Assembly: GCA_031308135.1 (NCBI GenBank)
Contig: JAHLJT010009419.1
Location: 187,241,829 to 187,305,828 of the forward strand
Length of the DNA: 64,000 nucleotides
Direction: 5' to 3'
From: Acheta domesticus
Taxonomy: Eukaryota > Arthropoda > Insecta > Orthoptera > Gryllidae
The notes beneath the pieces are model-generated. The model made no database searches, had not been told where the DNA came from, and worked only from the letters and a program-made list of their open reading frames with translations. A program made the translations under genes and the position numbers. Each line of letters opens with the position of its first letter. The first letter of the stretch is position 1. Shown here one piece after another: positions 45,201 through 56,690 of the stretch.

Positions 45201-46640
45201 ATCGCCCTTATACTTGGCCCTAGTAATATTTTCCACAATATTAATTGGGAGTTGATACGTCTCGGCAAACAGTCTTAATGTAAATTTTGCCAAAGAAATA
45301 AGCGCATGAGAAGGTCCTTAGTAAATCAGGGCATTCTCCGGATATCTCGATCTGCGCATGCGCGACCGGTATCAGAGAAAGCATACACTAATATATGTAT
45401 CTTCATTATTTTATGACCATCTTATTCTTACTGATACTAAATTACTTAAATATGGTCATATATTTATAGAAAGTCAATTGGGTGAGTAATTCAATTCATT
45501 TTATTATTAAAATACTTTTTTTAATTTAAAAACATTCTTCAATGAAACGTATAAACAACATTTCGGGAATCTGTCTTCTTACCATCATCAGGGACTCACA
45601 AGTTTGTAGAGTGTTTATCATCTGATTAGATAAATATTTACTCGTTGATCGTCATAGAAACATATTCGGCATGTCTGAACAAGCGTTCATCCCCAGGTCG
45701 TTGTGTTAAACAAGCCATGCTACTCACGGTCTAACATCACGGTATAACAATCGCTCTTACAACTCCTAGAACGAGACACTTAAGTTCACACTTTCCGACA
45801 CGTTTCAGAAGACAGAATATTACTATTGCCAATAAAGAAATAAATGATCGTCAGGCCTCCTCTAGCCAAATGGATAGCGTGATGGTCTTGTTTCTTCAAT
45901 AATTTACCCAATATAATTATTTTAACCCTGGTATGGTAAAATACAGTGCCCCACGAAACTTTCATTTTTGTTTTTCTCTGCTACAGAAGAGCACAGACTT
46001 TGCTTATTAGTTTTCTATTTTCTTTGGCCTACGCTAATTTATCGGACTTGCCACATACTCTAGTCAGCTTCCATCTATTTCCGCCGGAAGTACATTTTTT
46101 TGAAATTTTCTTAGTTCTTCTGTTTCCAAATAGTATACCCAAAATATTACAAGAATATTAAAGAAGAGTAAAACCTCGTCCTAAACGACAATTTTCATAA
46201 AAAAAATTAAAAGCCGTTTTTAAGAAAATATTGTTTAAGCGTTACTAAAAATGAGAAATTGAAGCTCTTTTTCACAGAAACTTTTTGAGTATTCGGAAAC
46301 TTCACTTGCAGTCATTTAGAGCAACCTTAACTTACAAATGTAAGTTAAGGTTTAAAATAGGTTTAAAAATTCCTGTAAATGTGTGTATTAACGGTGTGAG
46401 AAATATTTCAAAAAAATTCACATGTGTAATTTTCGAAAAACACAAAATAATATACCAAAATAAATTTTATGCCACAATAAATAGTGCAATTCGCATTATC
46501 CGTTGGAAAAAATAGAAGAAAAAAATTGGAGCCATTTTTGAGAAAATGGCATTTGAGCCGACGCTTAGGGTGCCTTTGCACAGTTCCAAGATGGCCGTAC
46601 GTGCTGGGCAGTGGCTCTCTGAAAATCAATGGAGCAACCC
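42230..46640. other. AT-rich DNA; no recognised gene
   Basis: Unrecognised short frames include plus 42908-43207 (99 codons), minus 43587-43910 (107 codons) and minus 44225-44413. The 43280-43910 stretch is less AT-biased and may be a decayed coding relic, but I cannot name it. Around 45545-45595, ACAACATTTCGGGAATC with CCATCATCAGGGACTC resembles a Penelope-type terminus. Confidence 0.4.
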
Positions 46641-46644
46641 TCAA

Positions 46645-46736
46645 CTTTCCTTTCTGTGTAGTATCTATTCTGTGACCCTGCGGCTCGAGATCAACACGGC
46701 ACTACTGTCTTAGCAATCTCGGCCACGCGGCCGACT
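46645..46736 (-). mobile_element. SINE B head fragment
   Basis: On the minus strand GTCGGCCGCGTGGCCGAGAT, TGCTAAGACAGTAGTGCCGT and ATCTCGAGCCGC match the tRNA-like head of the other SINE B copies. The body is missing. The adjacent CTTTCCTTTCTGTGTAGTA segment also precedes the 50.95 kb copy. Confidence 0.7.
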
Positions 46737-47865
46737 TCCCCCCGTTATATTACAATACTGAAATAAACATTTCAAAATTGTAATTTTAAAAAAGAAGTCC
46801 ATTAATTTGTCGTTTCTTCCTTCCCCTACACATACACTCATGTCGTAATTTTTCCAACGGAATCCCTCTTTCCTTCACTCAATTGCATTTAACCGCAACC
46901 GTCGCACATAGACGGATCCAGACATGCATAGTATTCGTGTATATTGCCTGATCTCAAGGCAACAGCAATGGGAGACCATATTTATTTTCCAACATTTCAC
47001 ATTTTGGCGAGTTCCTAAAGAAGTTTGTATTGAGTATTATGGAGGATGATTGAAAAATTAATTGTATTTTAATAGAGGTTGATTACTATTTTAGTCTGAA
47101 GATGGGCAGAATCAATGTCCAAAACATTGCATTATTTTTGTGTTTTAAACGTGATCGTATTTGAAGAAACCAGTCAATCAAAATTGAAGTCTAGAAGAAA
47201 TAAAGTGTTTAAAACAATTAACTGCATCATGCAAACAGAGTGAAATCTAATAGTTTTTATAATTTTAAGTCTGTGAAGAAATTTATGACCAAAGAAGTAA
47301 GTGTAATAGTAAATTTTGAATTACAGACGAAAATTAATGTCAAAAACTATAGATAGTGAAAATTAAGACACATTTTAAACATTGCTAAGACATATACCTC
47401 AAGGAAAGATGGCACAAGTACAAACATTAACTTAATTATTGGCTTTCGAAGGACTTATTTGATGAAGAATGTTTGGGGTTGTTATATGAGATTCCCTGGT
47501 GTGTTTCCATTCCTCTTTCCTGACAATTATGACGTCAAAACATTCAGTCTTACGCAGGATTACAATCCTTCATTCCAACAAAGATTTCTTATGACGTGTG
47601 CGTGGTTACATCTGCATTCTAAATCAGTTTTCGAATGTATAACTTACTTCTTCAGTTAAAGGTGTTTTGATTTCCTGTTAATCAGCTCACTATTCGTGCT
47701 TGAATAAGCAGCAATAAAAATATAAAATGGTACGGACAATAACTCGATATTTATGAATAATGAGTACAAGTAAACTTCTTAAACCAAATTTTCGTAACTT
47801 CTGAGTACACCATATCCATGATTTTAACTTAAGTATAAATGCAATGAATTTTAAGTATAAATGCA
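46737..47865. other. AT-rich DNA, no gene; possible Penelope terminus near 47095
   Basis: CTGAAGATGGGCAGAATCAA followed by GTCCAAAACATTG (47095-47130) resembles the conserved terminal fold of Penelope-like elements. Frames are short and unrecognised. Confidence 0.4.
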
Positions 47866-47867
47866 AT

Positions 47868-48190
47868 GAAGGTGGCGATCTTTCCTTTCTCTCCCTTGCC
47901 CAATCCTCATCCCTTACACACACTTTCACCCATAAGCACTAATAACACATTCCGGGATACCAGGCAGGAGCTTACGTTAGAATTTGTCCCGGCTGGGGCG
48001 ATGCTCTGCTGGTGGGAGATATGCCCGGTTGGGGCGATGCCTGCTAATGATTGAGGAAAACCCGGCTAGAAGATAGTAGATCGACGCCGAACCACGCCAT
48101 CCAACGGGGGAAGACCACCGCCATTGTCCGAGAAAGCGCGCACTACACTTACGGGACTAATGACCTTAGCAGTTGACGCGCCTGGGATCC
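47868..48190 (+). mobile_element. SINE A 3' portion
   Basis: Sense orientation: GGCGATCTTTCCTTTC, CCAATCCTCATCCCTTAC, GTCCCGGCTGGGGCGATGC (partly duplicated), CGCCATCCAACGGGG, CTACACTTACGGGACTAATG and ACCTTAGCAGTTGACGCGCC. The tRNA head is lacking. The small internal duplication of the CCCGGCTGGGGCGATG block is specific to this copy. Confidence 0.85.
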
Positions 48191-48244
48191 CTAACAACCA
48201 ACTAACAAGTCGACTTGCAAAACAATTCTGCGATCCTACTCCAA

Positions 48245-48740
48245 ATTCCAATCACATGGCGTGATCAGTCTCTGATCAGACTCGCCTGGTCGCGGCAACG
48301 CCCCCTGTCGCCACTCTTGGCCCGTAGGGACACAGCGCGCGCTGAGCAGCGCGGAGCGGTTGTGAGCGAAGCGGAGGGGTGACTTCCAGTAGCGGGGGAA
48401 GGGGAAGTAGGGGCGGCGCCGGCGCGCTGCAATGGGCAGGTTTTCCGCGCAATTGGCTGCATTGTTGCACGTGAAATATTCGGCGAGCGAGCGGCCCCTC
48501 GCGCCCGGATTGATGGGTGCGGTTGCCGCCGCCGACTCTCGGTGCCCGCCTCCCCGCCGCGCGCCGCTCCACGCCGCTCCCCGCACCGGCCGCCCTCCCC
48601 CTCAGTCTCCCACACATGAGGAACACGCAGCAGGCGTTGCAGGCTCACCGCCTCCGATTGGGCGAGGCCTCAAATGACGCGCAGCGAGGAAGCGTGGCAC
48701 CACTGGGATTCCTTCGCTTCCGCGCCATTTTGTTTCAGCA
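48245..48740. promoter_or_regulatory. CpG island, unique
   Basis: CpG-rich with CGCGCAATTGGCTGCATTGTT, GCACGTGAAATATTCGGCG, CCCGGATTGATGGGTGCGG and CTCAAATGACGCGCAG. It ends GCGCCATTTTGTTTCAGC. Three overlapping minus-strand Arg/Pro/Ala frames of about 116-127 codons mirror GC content. A promoter or developmental enhancer is possible. Confidence 0.4.
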
Positions 48741-50925
48741 TTTTTGTTGAGCGACACTCGTGTCAGTTTAACTGAAAAAGACCGTTGTTACTAACCTGAT
48801 AGAAACGTGTTAATGAAATCAAAAGAGTAAAATATTGCCCTATAGAACCCTAACATATTACCCTTTATAAATACAATGCAAAATAATTATAAAAGGTTAT
48901 TAAAAATGTCTAATTTAATAGAGAATATATAAATAAGATCAACTATTTTATAAAGCTCTTGTGGGGAGCTTGTACTAGGATGTGAAGAAAATTAAATAAA
49001 CCACATAAATACACACACTTTCAAAAAATTACCAGAATTATTTGAAACATCTTTCCAATATTAATTAAACGGAGAAAAGAACTATCTAGTAATATAATTT
49101 TCACAATTCGGAAAATCTAAAATATGCACATTTGCAAAGGACAAAAGAAAGCTATCGGGCGCACGTCGCCTAGCCTAAGAAAATGAAGGCCGAGAAAAAA
49201 GTGAGAAAGAATGAATGACTTAACTCGGCAGGAGAGAAATTTACTGACTCTCTCCCTTTCAATGGGCTCATCTTTTAGTTGAACATTTTCTTGCATTGTT
49301 AATTAATCAAAATCGTAATAGTGAGACTTTTCAAAATGTATGCTGGAAAATAAGCCAAGATAAAATAATCTGCAGCTCAGACGAAAACATTTTCCCTTCA
49401 CTTTTGATTTTTAAAAAAGGGATCCGCGTCCAGTTACATGTTTTCCATTTCATTTGATTTTCTAGTTCACGTCATTTGGATAATGATGCAAAAACACATT
49501 CAGACGCAGTTTTAATTAATTGGCTCTCCTCTCCACTTATCAGCGCACTCGGGCGGAGGTGCGCGCTGTCTCATATTCGGGCTATCGAAAGCCCCTCCAT
49601 CAGCGATCCGCACAGGGGTGCACAAGGCCCTTCTACTACTTCTTATTGAACGGATCCTACCCAACCACCAGGGGAGGAAAATGACCCTGGGAATTTGGCG
49701 GGAAATATGAATCAACTAGCAATAGTTTTGAACTCGATAGACAGCGATTCGCAGTGCTACGACCTCTTAGCACTTTTTGTTCCGCAGGGAATGAGTGGTG
49801 AAAACAAAATTTACTACGCAGGTTCCAGCAGGCGAGAATGACTCTGGGGATTTTGGCGGAAATATGAATCTACTAGCAATAGTGCTGAACTCGATCGACA
49901 GCGATTAGCGATTAGCGATTTTACGACCTCTAGAAATATTCTGTACATGTGGTAAAATTAGTAAGTGAATAAGTGGTAAAGTAGATTTCTCTACTTTTCA
50001 GAGCTTGGATTTTAACTTATCTCATGACTAATGACAGTAATTATATCGGCTATTTAATTACAATAAGTTACTAACATTGGGGTACATTTTCCCAAATTCC
50101 GATTATACATAGATGATGATACTTACATCTCCTGCAAAAGTCATACCCTGAAAAGAAGGAAAATCTGATTTAACCTGTTATTCACTGCGTATGGATATAT
50201 TACCCATTTTGTGTATGTTAAGTTAATTGGAATTAGTAGTGAGGTATTTATTTTGTATCCGTTTCGTAGTCAAGAAACGTTTTGACAAGTATACGTAAAG
50301 TTTCATGTTTGCTAGAGGCTAACAGAACAGCTGCAAGTTCTTGATCTATTTCGAAAATAGCCAGTAGAGAGTTAGCCAAAGTAGTTATCATAAAACTTCG
50401 GAATAACTTGAGAATAAAAATTCGTGCTTCATGTGTACTATTTGTATGTTAAGTGTCTGCAACAGTATTCTTAAACAACAAGATGAGAGTTATGATGATA
50501 TATTATGTTGGATACTAAACTTCATTAGACAAGTCGTATACTTACATCCAATAAAATGGTTCGTGTTTAAAAATTGTTCATGTTGATTAACCCTGGAATG
50601 GTATCGTCCATTTTTTGGTAGCGCCATTCAGTGTATGTTAAGTAGCACTACTAGTTATGTATTTATAATTCTTTATCTTTTTACCTCTATTTTTATTAAT
50701 ATTTTCTTGAGTGCGATATTAATATTTGCCTATACTAAGCAAATGTCCTCTCGGGTTACATATGTTTTTGCAGGTTATACACACACCAAATATAACGAGT
50801 AAAACGTAAATAAAAGACACCTCCACCACCGTTCTCCACACAACAGATGCCGGGTATACAGCAGTTTACACACTTTTAATATGGCGATCATGTGCATCAT
50901 ATCGGCGCACGGATTGTGGGTAGCT
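48741..50925. other. AT-rich DNA, no gene seen; local duplication near 49.7-49.9 kb
   Basis: Two diverged copies of a segment read GGGAATTTGGCGGGAAATATGA...CTAGCAATAG...CTCGATAGACAGCGATTCGC (49690-49750) and GGGGATTTTGGCGGAAATATGA...CTCGATCGACAGCGATTAGC (49857-49910), a spacing near 167. A GC-richer patch lies at 49540-49680. No gene is recognised. Confidence 0.5.
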
Positions 50926-50926
50926 T

Positions 50927-51090
50927 TCCTTTCTGTGTAGTAGCTATTCTGTAGCAGGGTTCGAGTCTCGCCTCAGACATAGGTTTATTTGTGTTTGTAT
51001 ACGTGTGTCGTCCTCTCACCACTCATAAACATCAATTCATTTTCCATGCCCCCACGGCTAACAACTGTTGAGTGTAAAAATGGACTTACG
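50927..51090 (+). mobile_element. SINE B copy lacking the A-box half
   Basis: It starts with CTTTCCTTTCTGTGTAGTAG. GGGTTCGAGTCTCGCCTC (B box) and a GT-rich body follow, and the tail is CGGCTAACAACTGTTGAGTG. The 5' half of the tRNA head is replaced by sequence shared with 46.65 kb. Confidence 0.7.
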
Positions 51091-51185
51091 GAGAAATGCT
51101 GATCCCCCCCCAAACAATGTCTTACGTGCATAAATGCACGTTCACATGGTCCATAGAGAGCGATTCGAAAAAAAGGGGGAGGGGA

Positions 51186-51384
51186 GAAATAATCTTCCAC
51201 AAATAACTTTATTATTAAAACTATTTGTCAGTTACAGTTCGATGTATTTTACCTCATCTTCAGTACATCCAAGTAGCATGGCCAAAATGAATCAAGGTGT
51301 GCTCCTTATACGGTGCAATTTGTGTGTCTGCCGCTGTAACTGACAAATAGTTTGTTAATAAATTTGCTTGTGGAAGATTATTTC
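51186..51384. repeat. Foldback element: 50-base inverted arms around a 99-base loop
   Basis: The left arm (51186-51235) starts GAAATAATCTTCCACAA and ends CTATTTGTCAGTTACA. The right arm (51335-51384) is its reverse complement with few mismatches. The loop contains TTACCTCATCTTCAGTAC, a string typical of Penelope-type termini. Since a Penelope ORF relic lies 140 bases to the right in the fitting orientation, this may be its terminal repeat pair. Confidence 0.8.
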
Positions 51385-51521
51385 TTTCACTACCAGTTAT
51401 ATTACAATAATGGAGTTCCACAATACTTCTGCGGAAACTACCGAGTTAAATTAACTTCAATTTTTTTAAAACTTTTTACTGAAAATTGGACAGAACCCCG
51501 TCGTACAATGTAGTAAATACA

Positions 51522-52575
51522 TTAGATTCTACTTATGTTGCAACATTTAGTTGTTTGTATATAGAGAGTTTCTGATACCAACAGTTGATACTTCCGGTTC
51601 TCTCGCATTAAGGTTTTGACATTAGAGAAATCAATTTGATGTCCTGTTGTAATACTGTGATTACAGAATTATGACTATTTGAAATTTCATATATATGTTT
51701 CGTATATGTTCATAAATTCTGTTCTTTTTAAATTTAAGGTAGTATCAACAACTAGGTCATTAGCGACCACTATTGGATGTAACATTGTGGTATGACGATG
51801 AAACGATATGATAATGATGAGTAAAAGGACGAACACATACAACCATGCCCAAGGGGAGACTCGAACCCGCAACCCAACGGTCCAAAATCACTACTGGCAC
51901 TACTGTCTTACTGATCTCGGCCGTGGAGCTGACAAATTCAGGTTTTGAGCATTCGTTTGGACTGTCAAATGTAAGAATTCGGACACTGCTTACAATCATT
52001 TTTATATATAATATTTTGCATATTATCTCTGTTACCTTTATCTTTTATATTGGTCGTCACATTCTTTTTATTAGTTACTCTATTAACAACTTTTATTGCA
52101 AATCTGTTTTGTAAATCGTCTCTAATTGTTTTATCTAGAGGGATGTATGGTGAACATATCATTTGTTATTCTCTACAATGACAGGTACTTCATCATTAGT
52201 AATTTCAGGTTGCTTCACATTATTTGTCTTTCTTGGTCGGTTTTTATTATTATGTTTATGAATTTAACTGTTAATTGTTTAAAACTAAGATACCAGAAAT
52301 TTCTTTCGTTTTCCTTCTGTGGTGTTGTGGTCGGTGATAACTTTATTGCTCTATCCAGCAAATTAACAACTAATTGTTCATTGTGAGGGAGAGGCTGTTT
52401 AAATGAATAATTCAACGTAGTAGCCGCACAATATGGCTTTGTAAACCATTCATTGAATATTTGGTTATCTTTTCTGAGAAACGTTTGTATCCAGAAAAAT
52501 TAATTTGTGCATTATTTTCTGTTTTCTTCGTGAACTGAATTTGTGTACTATTCCTATTAAATTTATTAAGAACTT
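51522..52575 (-). pseudogene. Penelope-like element relic: RT thumb, linker and GIY-YIG endonuclease
   Basis: Minus strand, read through several frameshifts and stops. VLNKFNRNSTQIQFT and NAQINF match the region after the RT catalytic core. FTKPYCAATTLNYSF and NNEQLVVNLLDRA-type sequence (about 52460-52340) matches the linker. IIYKNDCKQCPNSYI with QSKRMLKT (about 52016-51950) matches the start of a GIY-YIG nuclease. TGHQIDFSNVKTLMRENRK (about 51655-51590) matches its C-terminal part. A SINE B at 51762-51938 splits the nuclease region. Decay is extensive, with no function expected. The family call rests on recognised motif order, not on a search. Confidence 0.75.
51762..51938 (-). mobile_element. 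SINE B inserted in the Penelope relic
   Basis: Minus strand: GCTCCACGGCCGAGATCAG, TAAGACAGTAGTGCCAGTAG, GCGGGTTCGAGTCTCCCC (B box), GGGCATGGTTGTATGTG and GTCCTTTTACTCATCATTAT. The tail is degenerate. The Penelope reading resumes on the far side. Confidence 0.8.
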
Positions 52576-52614
52576 CATGTATTCTATTTTTGTGCTATAT
52601 AATGAACGTATTCT

Positions 52615-52745
52615 AATAGTTTTGAATTTGTATATAAATTACTTGCTATACCAATTAACCCAGATTTCAGGTTAATATCCTTGGATGTAAAAGCAATGTA
52701 TCCACACATTTTAACTCAATTGGTCTTGGATGAAGTGAAAACTAC
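52615..52745 (+). pseudogene. Penelope-like RT fragment, opposite orientation
   Basis: Plus strand: NSFEFVYKLLAIP followed by INPDFRLISLDVKAMYPHIL. This resembles the region leading into RT motif A of Penelope-like elements (usual form SFDV.SLFTN). It points away from the minus-strand relic 40 bases to its left. The two together look like a 5'-inverted or rearranged insertion of one element. Confidence 0.55.
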
Positions 52746-53165
52746 AGTACATGCTCAAGAACTCCGTCGTGCTCCTGTACACCAAGACAGCAGCTCTGAA
52801 GTACCGAATCGGACTCTGGTGCTAGCCTTGACCACAGACGGACGGGCAGACGGGGAGACGGACGGACGAATGGACGGGCAGACGTTTTGACGTCAGTTGA
52901 TTTTTCGGCATCAGGGACCCAAATAGCATGGATTCTGACTACACAATGTGTTAGAGGAAGTAATTTATTATAGATAGGATCATAATGTATCCACTTTTTC
53001 GTTACCAGGTCCTGACAATACTTTTTTTTCCGTCGAAAAGTTCACGATTCCAATAGTTCCGCACGATTCCAGTACTTCCTCTTCTAACGAAGAAGTGCGA
53101 GAAAGTAAACAAAAAGTAGGAACACTTGCGTACAGGTTAACACCAGATCTCGCAATCAATTCAAA
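52746..53165. other. Unannotated; short GGACGGAC run
   Basis: A degenerate (GGACGGGCAGAC)n run lies at 52838-52890. The rest is unrecognised. Confidence 0.5.
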
Positions 53166-53596
53166 GGGTCCGCGTACATCACGCGGGGAATATCACGTCG
53201 CATACAAGGCAACATTCACGCGCCAAGCGTGGGACGCGCCGTCCATCGCGAGCACCCCGACGCACGGTGCTCGCGGCCGCACGACCGCGCGCGCCGGTGC
53301 GCGTGCGACGTGGAACAGTCGCGTTGGCGCGCCGCGTTCGTCATGCGCGCCCGGGCGATCCTGTTGCACGACCGTGTTGCGTGCGACGTCGCATGCGACC
53401 GCGGGGGTCGCGGCACGGCGGCGCGTCTTCCCGGGCGTGTGATCGCAGAGGAATGTTGATTGCGCAATCGCTCCCACGCGACGCCACGCCACGCCACGCC
53501 GCGACCGGCGCTGTTGTGCGCGCCGTGCTGCGCCCTGGCGACGGGTTAATCTCCGCTGCTCGCCAGGCGGGCAGCAACCGCGCCGTCCGAGGATTT
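53165..53596. promoter_or_regulatory. CpG island bordering a purine array
   Basis: CpG-dense unique sequence. Arg/Ala/Thr frames of 76-116 codons on both strands follow base content, and the 326-codon minus-strand frame combines this island with the neighbouring array. No domain is recognised. Confidence 0.35.
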
Positions 53597-54330
53597 TGAG
53601 GGAGGGAAGGAGAGAGGGAGGAAGGGAGGAAGGGGAGGGAGAGGGAGGGAGGGAGAGAGGGTGCGAGGGAGGGAGTGAGGGAGGGATGTGTGAGTGGGTG
53701 GGTGGAGAAGCGAGTGAATGAGTGAGTAACTGAGTAAGGGAATGAATAAATGAGCGAAGAGCGAATGAGTGAGCGGTATGAGCGAATGAATGAGCATATG
53801 AGTTAATCATTGAGCGATTGAATGACAGAATGAGTGAGAGAGCGAGTGAGTGTCTGTGTGAATAAATGTACGAGCAAATGAATGAGTGAAAAAATAAGTG
53901 AGTGAATGAACTGGCAAATGAGTGAGCGAACGTGCAAGTGAGTGAGCGAACGTGCAAGTGAGTGAGCGAACGTGCAAGTGAGTGAGGGACGAGCAAGTGA
54001 GTGAGGGAACGAGCAAGTGAGTGAGGGAACGAGCGAGTGAGTGAGCGAACGAGCAAGTGAGTGAGCGAACGAGCAAGTGAGTGAGCGAACGAGCGAATGA
54101 GTGAGCGAACGAGCGAAGTGAGTGAGCAAACGAGCAAATGAGTGAGCGAACGAGCAAATGAGTGAGCGAGCAAGAAAGTGAGTCAATGAGTGAGCAAACG
54201 CGCTAAGCAAGTGAGTGAGTGAGTGAGTGACCGATCAAGTGAGTGAATGAGCAAGTGAGTAAGTTTGCGAATGGGTGATCAAATGAGCGATGGAGGGAGT
54301 CGAGTGAGTGTTGGGTGGGTGAGTATTGAT
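53597..54330 (+). repeat. GAGGGA / GAGTGAGCGAACGAGCAAGT array
   Basis: It starts as GGGAGGGA-type purine repeats (53597-53690), then becomes a degenerate tetranucleotide lattice. The centre (53930-54180) has a 20-base unit, GAGTGAGCGAACGAGCAAGT, repeated about a dozen times with single-base changes. Frames on the minus strand read HSLARSLTHLLVRSLT and are artefacts, although all three minus frames stay open. Confidence 0.95.
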
Positions 54331-54349
54331 TCCGGCCACGTCAACACAT

Positions 54350-54843
54350 GAGTAATCCCCGTAAGTGTAGTACATGTCAACACCGGGGATGTAGCGGTGT
54401 TCTTTCCCTCCTGGAACGTGAGGTTCTGTGCCGACCTGCATGTCATATTGTGGGTTTCCCGTCCAGGTGTCCAGTCCGTCTTTCTATTGGAGCTCTTCAG
54501 CACCCACAATCACTAAGGACCCAATTGGTCTCCCGACAAGTGAGGTGGTGTATTATACATAAAAGTGTGTGTGTGTAAGTAAGACGAGGGGAGAAACGGG
54601 GATAAAGATTAAGAAGGAAGTTTCGTGCGAAGTCCATGGTTAAGTTATCGTCCCAGCAATATTCACCTGGTGCTGATCTAAGAATCTACAAAACACTATC
54701 GATCAGACCACTATACTAATTCTCCCCCAGACATTGGTTGAATTCAAGCACTGCATAGCAATTGTCGAAAACATGCCACAGTTGGGACTCGAGCCGTAGG
54801 TCCTCCCCGCCAGCGATGGTGCAGAGGGAACGGTGTTGCCGCT
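54350..54843 (-). mobile_element. SINE A copy, diverged, near full length
   Basis: Antisense: CCCCGTAAGTGTAGTACATG (tail side), GTGCCGACCTGCATG, GGTCTCCCGACAAGTGAGG, GTGTGTGTAAGTAAGACGAG, CACTATCGATCAGACCACT, GTTGAATTCAAGC, TGTCGAAAACATGCCACAG and TTGGGACTCGAGCCGTAGG (complement of the B box). Confidence 0.8.
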
Positions 54844-55095
54844 GAGCTCACGCAGCCGGTGCCGAAGACTTTGATGTCATGTGAGGACGCGCTGCGCTGC
54901 CCGCGCCATCTCCCCGCGCTGACAGTGCTTTGATTTCTGCGCGCGCGGTCCCGCGCCGGCCATTTGGCAGGCGAGCGGCCCGCGCCGACGGCTTGTGTTG
55001 ACGTGCGTTTGCGATATGGGCGATCGGAGCGATGAGGGTGGCTGCTCTCACTTGGGATCCTCATTATTATTGCGGGACTGCGGGCGGAGTGTGTT
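54843..55095. promoter_or_regulatory. CpG island with two TCF-type CTTTGAT sites
   Basis: CTTTGAT occurs at 54869-54875 and 54928-54934 in the same orientation within CpG-rich unique sequence. GGCCATTTGGC and GATATGGGCGATCGGAGCG also occur. The 106-codon minus frame is unrecognised. The regulatory reading is inference. Confidence 0.35.
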
Positions 55096-55273
55096 CAACA
55101 AATGATAGGCGGATTAGTAGTATCGTAACTGTACGTAGAACTTGGAAAACGATTGGTGTATAAATGTCAGGTGATTTTTTTAGACTTAACTGTTGTCTAA
55201 CAATGTACGCTCCAATCCTGGTAAAAACATAACTAATAGTCATTTATTGTCACATTGTTATTTTTATTACATT

Positions 55274-55276
<3 letters not shown>

Positions 55277-55311
<35 letters not shown>
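55277..55311. repeat. (ATT)n microsatellite, no retrotransposon
   Basis: About 12 ATT units. Unlike the 33-37 kb array it carries no insertion. Confidence 0.95.
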
Positions 55312-56475
55312 GTTCATAACTTTGAACAAAGTGTGTTTGCGTTGCCTCTGTTTGTGTTTGTCACTTATGACGAGGAAGGAACGTGGTGTTGGGCCAAATA
55401 GAGGTCCTTTATCCATTCTAATACTTAATCTCAATCCGCACTTATTATCAAATGAGTGAAGAATGATCTATTCGTGTAAAATAGCCCCCCTAAGCTTCTA
55501 ATCTGTGTACATTATTCGGCGTCTTTTTATCGGATTAACATCGTTATGTTCTTATATGGCGATTTTTTCTGATTGATAAAACGATGGCAATGATTTCGCA
55601 GAATATTTTGAGAACTATACGCAAGACTTCATTATACTGATTCCCAGCCCAAACCGTAATGAACTCGTCTTTATTTTTGGATATATTTTCAATGGTTCTC
55701 TGTAGGGATATGCTCTGATTACTTGATCTGTTGTCAATAAATGCCTTATAATTATGAATAAGAAATGTAACACTTAAAACATTGACACATTTTCTGTGTC
55801 AAGGTATTTATCTCTACGAAACTGTTAGAAAAATGACTTTGAAATAGAACTTGAAACATAAAAAATAAAACAAAACAAAATTTCTGATCAATGACAAAAT
55901 TAAGAAATTACGAAAAATCACAAGTTTTTTTAAACCCTCACATTTTCTATGCCCTTTAAACTCTTGCCTAGGTCCGATATGCGGCGTGGGCTGTGTTAGC
56001 GCGTCCCATCGTTTCCCGCACGATCCCGCCATCTGGCAGTAGAGTTATCGCAGGCTGTCTGCGGAGTGGATGGGCGGCGGTTCGTTTGCATTATGTCCAC
56101 TCCGGTGGTTGTTCAGCCGTTGCTCTAGCAGAGGCACGCTGGTTATTACAGAAGCCTCCATATAACAAGTTTCCCGGAAAGTCATGCTCGCCTACATTCC
56201 GTTTGGTGAGATATTTGAAAATGTTATACCGTTATTTTATTGCCCGTAAACCATTACGCATTAATATTGTTTGTTATATAAAGATCTTTAAATCGTAAGC
56301 AGTGATACAGAATGAGAACTAGGAGTATAAGAATTCAGTTGGTACGCCCTTTATGATAGTAGGTGGAATAAAACAATCGCACATTTAAATTTTTTATCAA
56401 AATCGAAAATGCTTCTTGTTTTGGAGATTTTTCTGAAGTTCATTGGTACTGTAACAAAACTATAGATCCCTCTTA
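55312..56475. other. Unannotated DNA, no gene seen
   Basis: AT-rich. A GC-richer unique patch at 55975-56190 holds the start of an unrecognised 101-codon plus frame. Confidence 0.5.
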
Positions 56476-56477
56476 AA

Positions 56478-56690
56478 TGGCCGGCGGCTGCCCGGTCGCC
56501 CAACGAGGAACCCGCGACGTCTCTAATTCGCTTAACCTTCGTGACTTCCCAGCATTCGCCTGGATGACTAAGGAAAACAACGAAAACTCGGGATAGCCGG
56601 TAAGGGAATTGAACCCGGGCCTTCCGGATGCAAAGTCAGCGCGATGCGCCTTCATCACTTCGATCGGTTGCCTTCTTAATGTAATTGAGT
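56478..56690 (-). mobile_element. tRNA-derived SINE (third type)
   Basis: Minus strand: CCGATCGAAGTGATGAAGGC (A-box region), then GGCCCGGGTTCAATTCCCTT (B box/T arm). A body follows (CTTAGTCATCCAGGCGAATG, GGGAAGTCACGAAGGTTAAG, GCGGGTTCCTCGTTGGGCGA) and the end is CGGCCATTTAAGAGG. The body is unlike SINE A and B. Confidence 0.6.

Noticed and set aside
53193..54210. 326-, 135- and 116-codon minus-strand ORFs (SLTHLLVRSLT repeats)
   Set aside because: All three frames are open across the GAGTGAGC array; not evidence of a protein.
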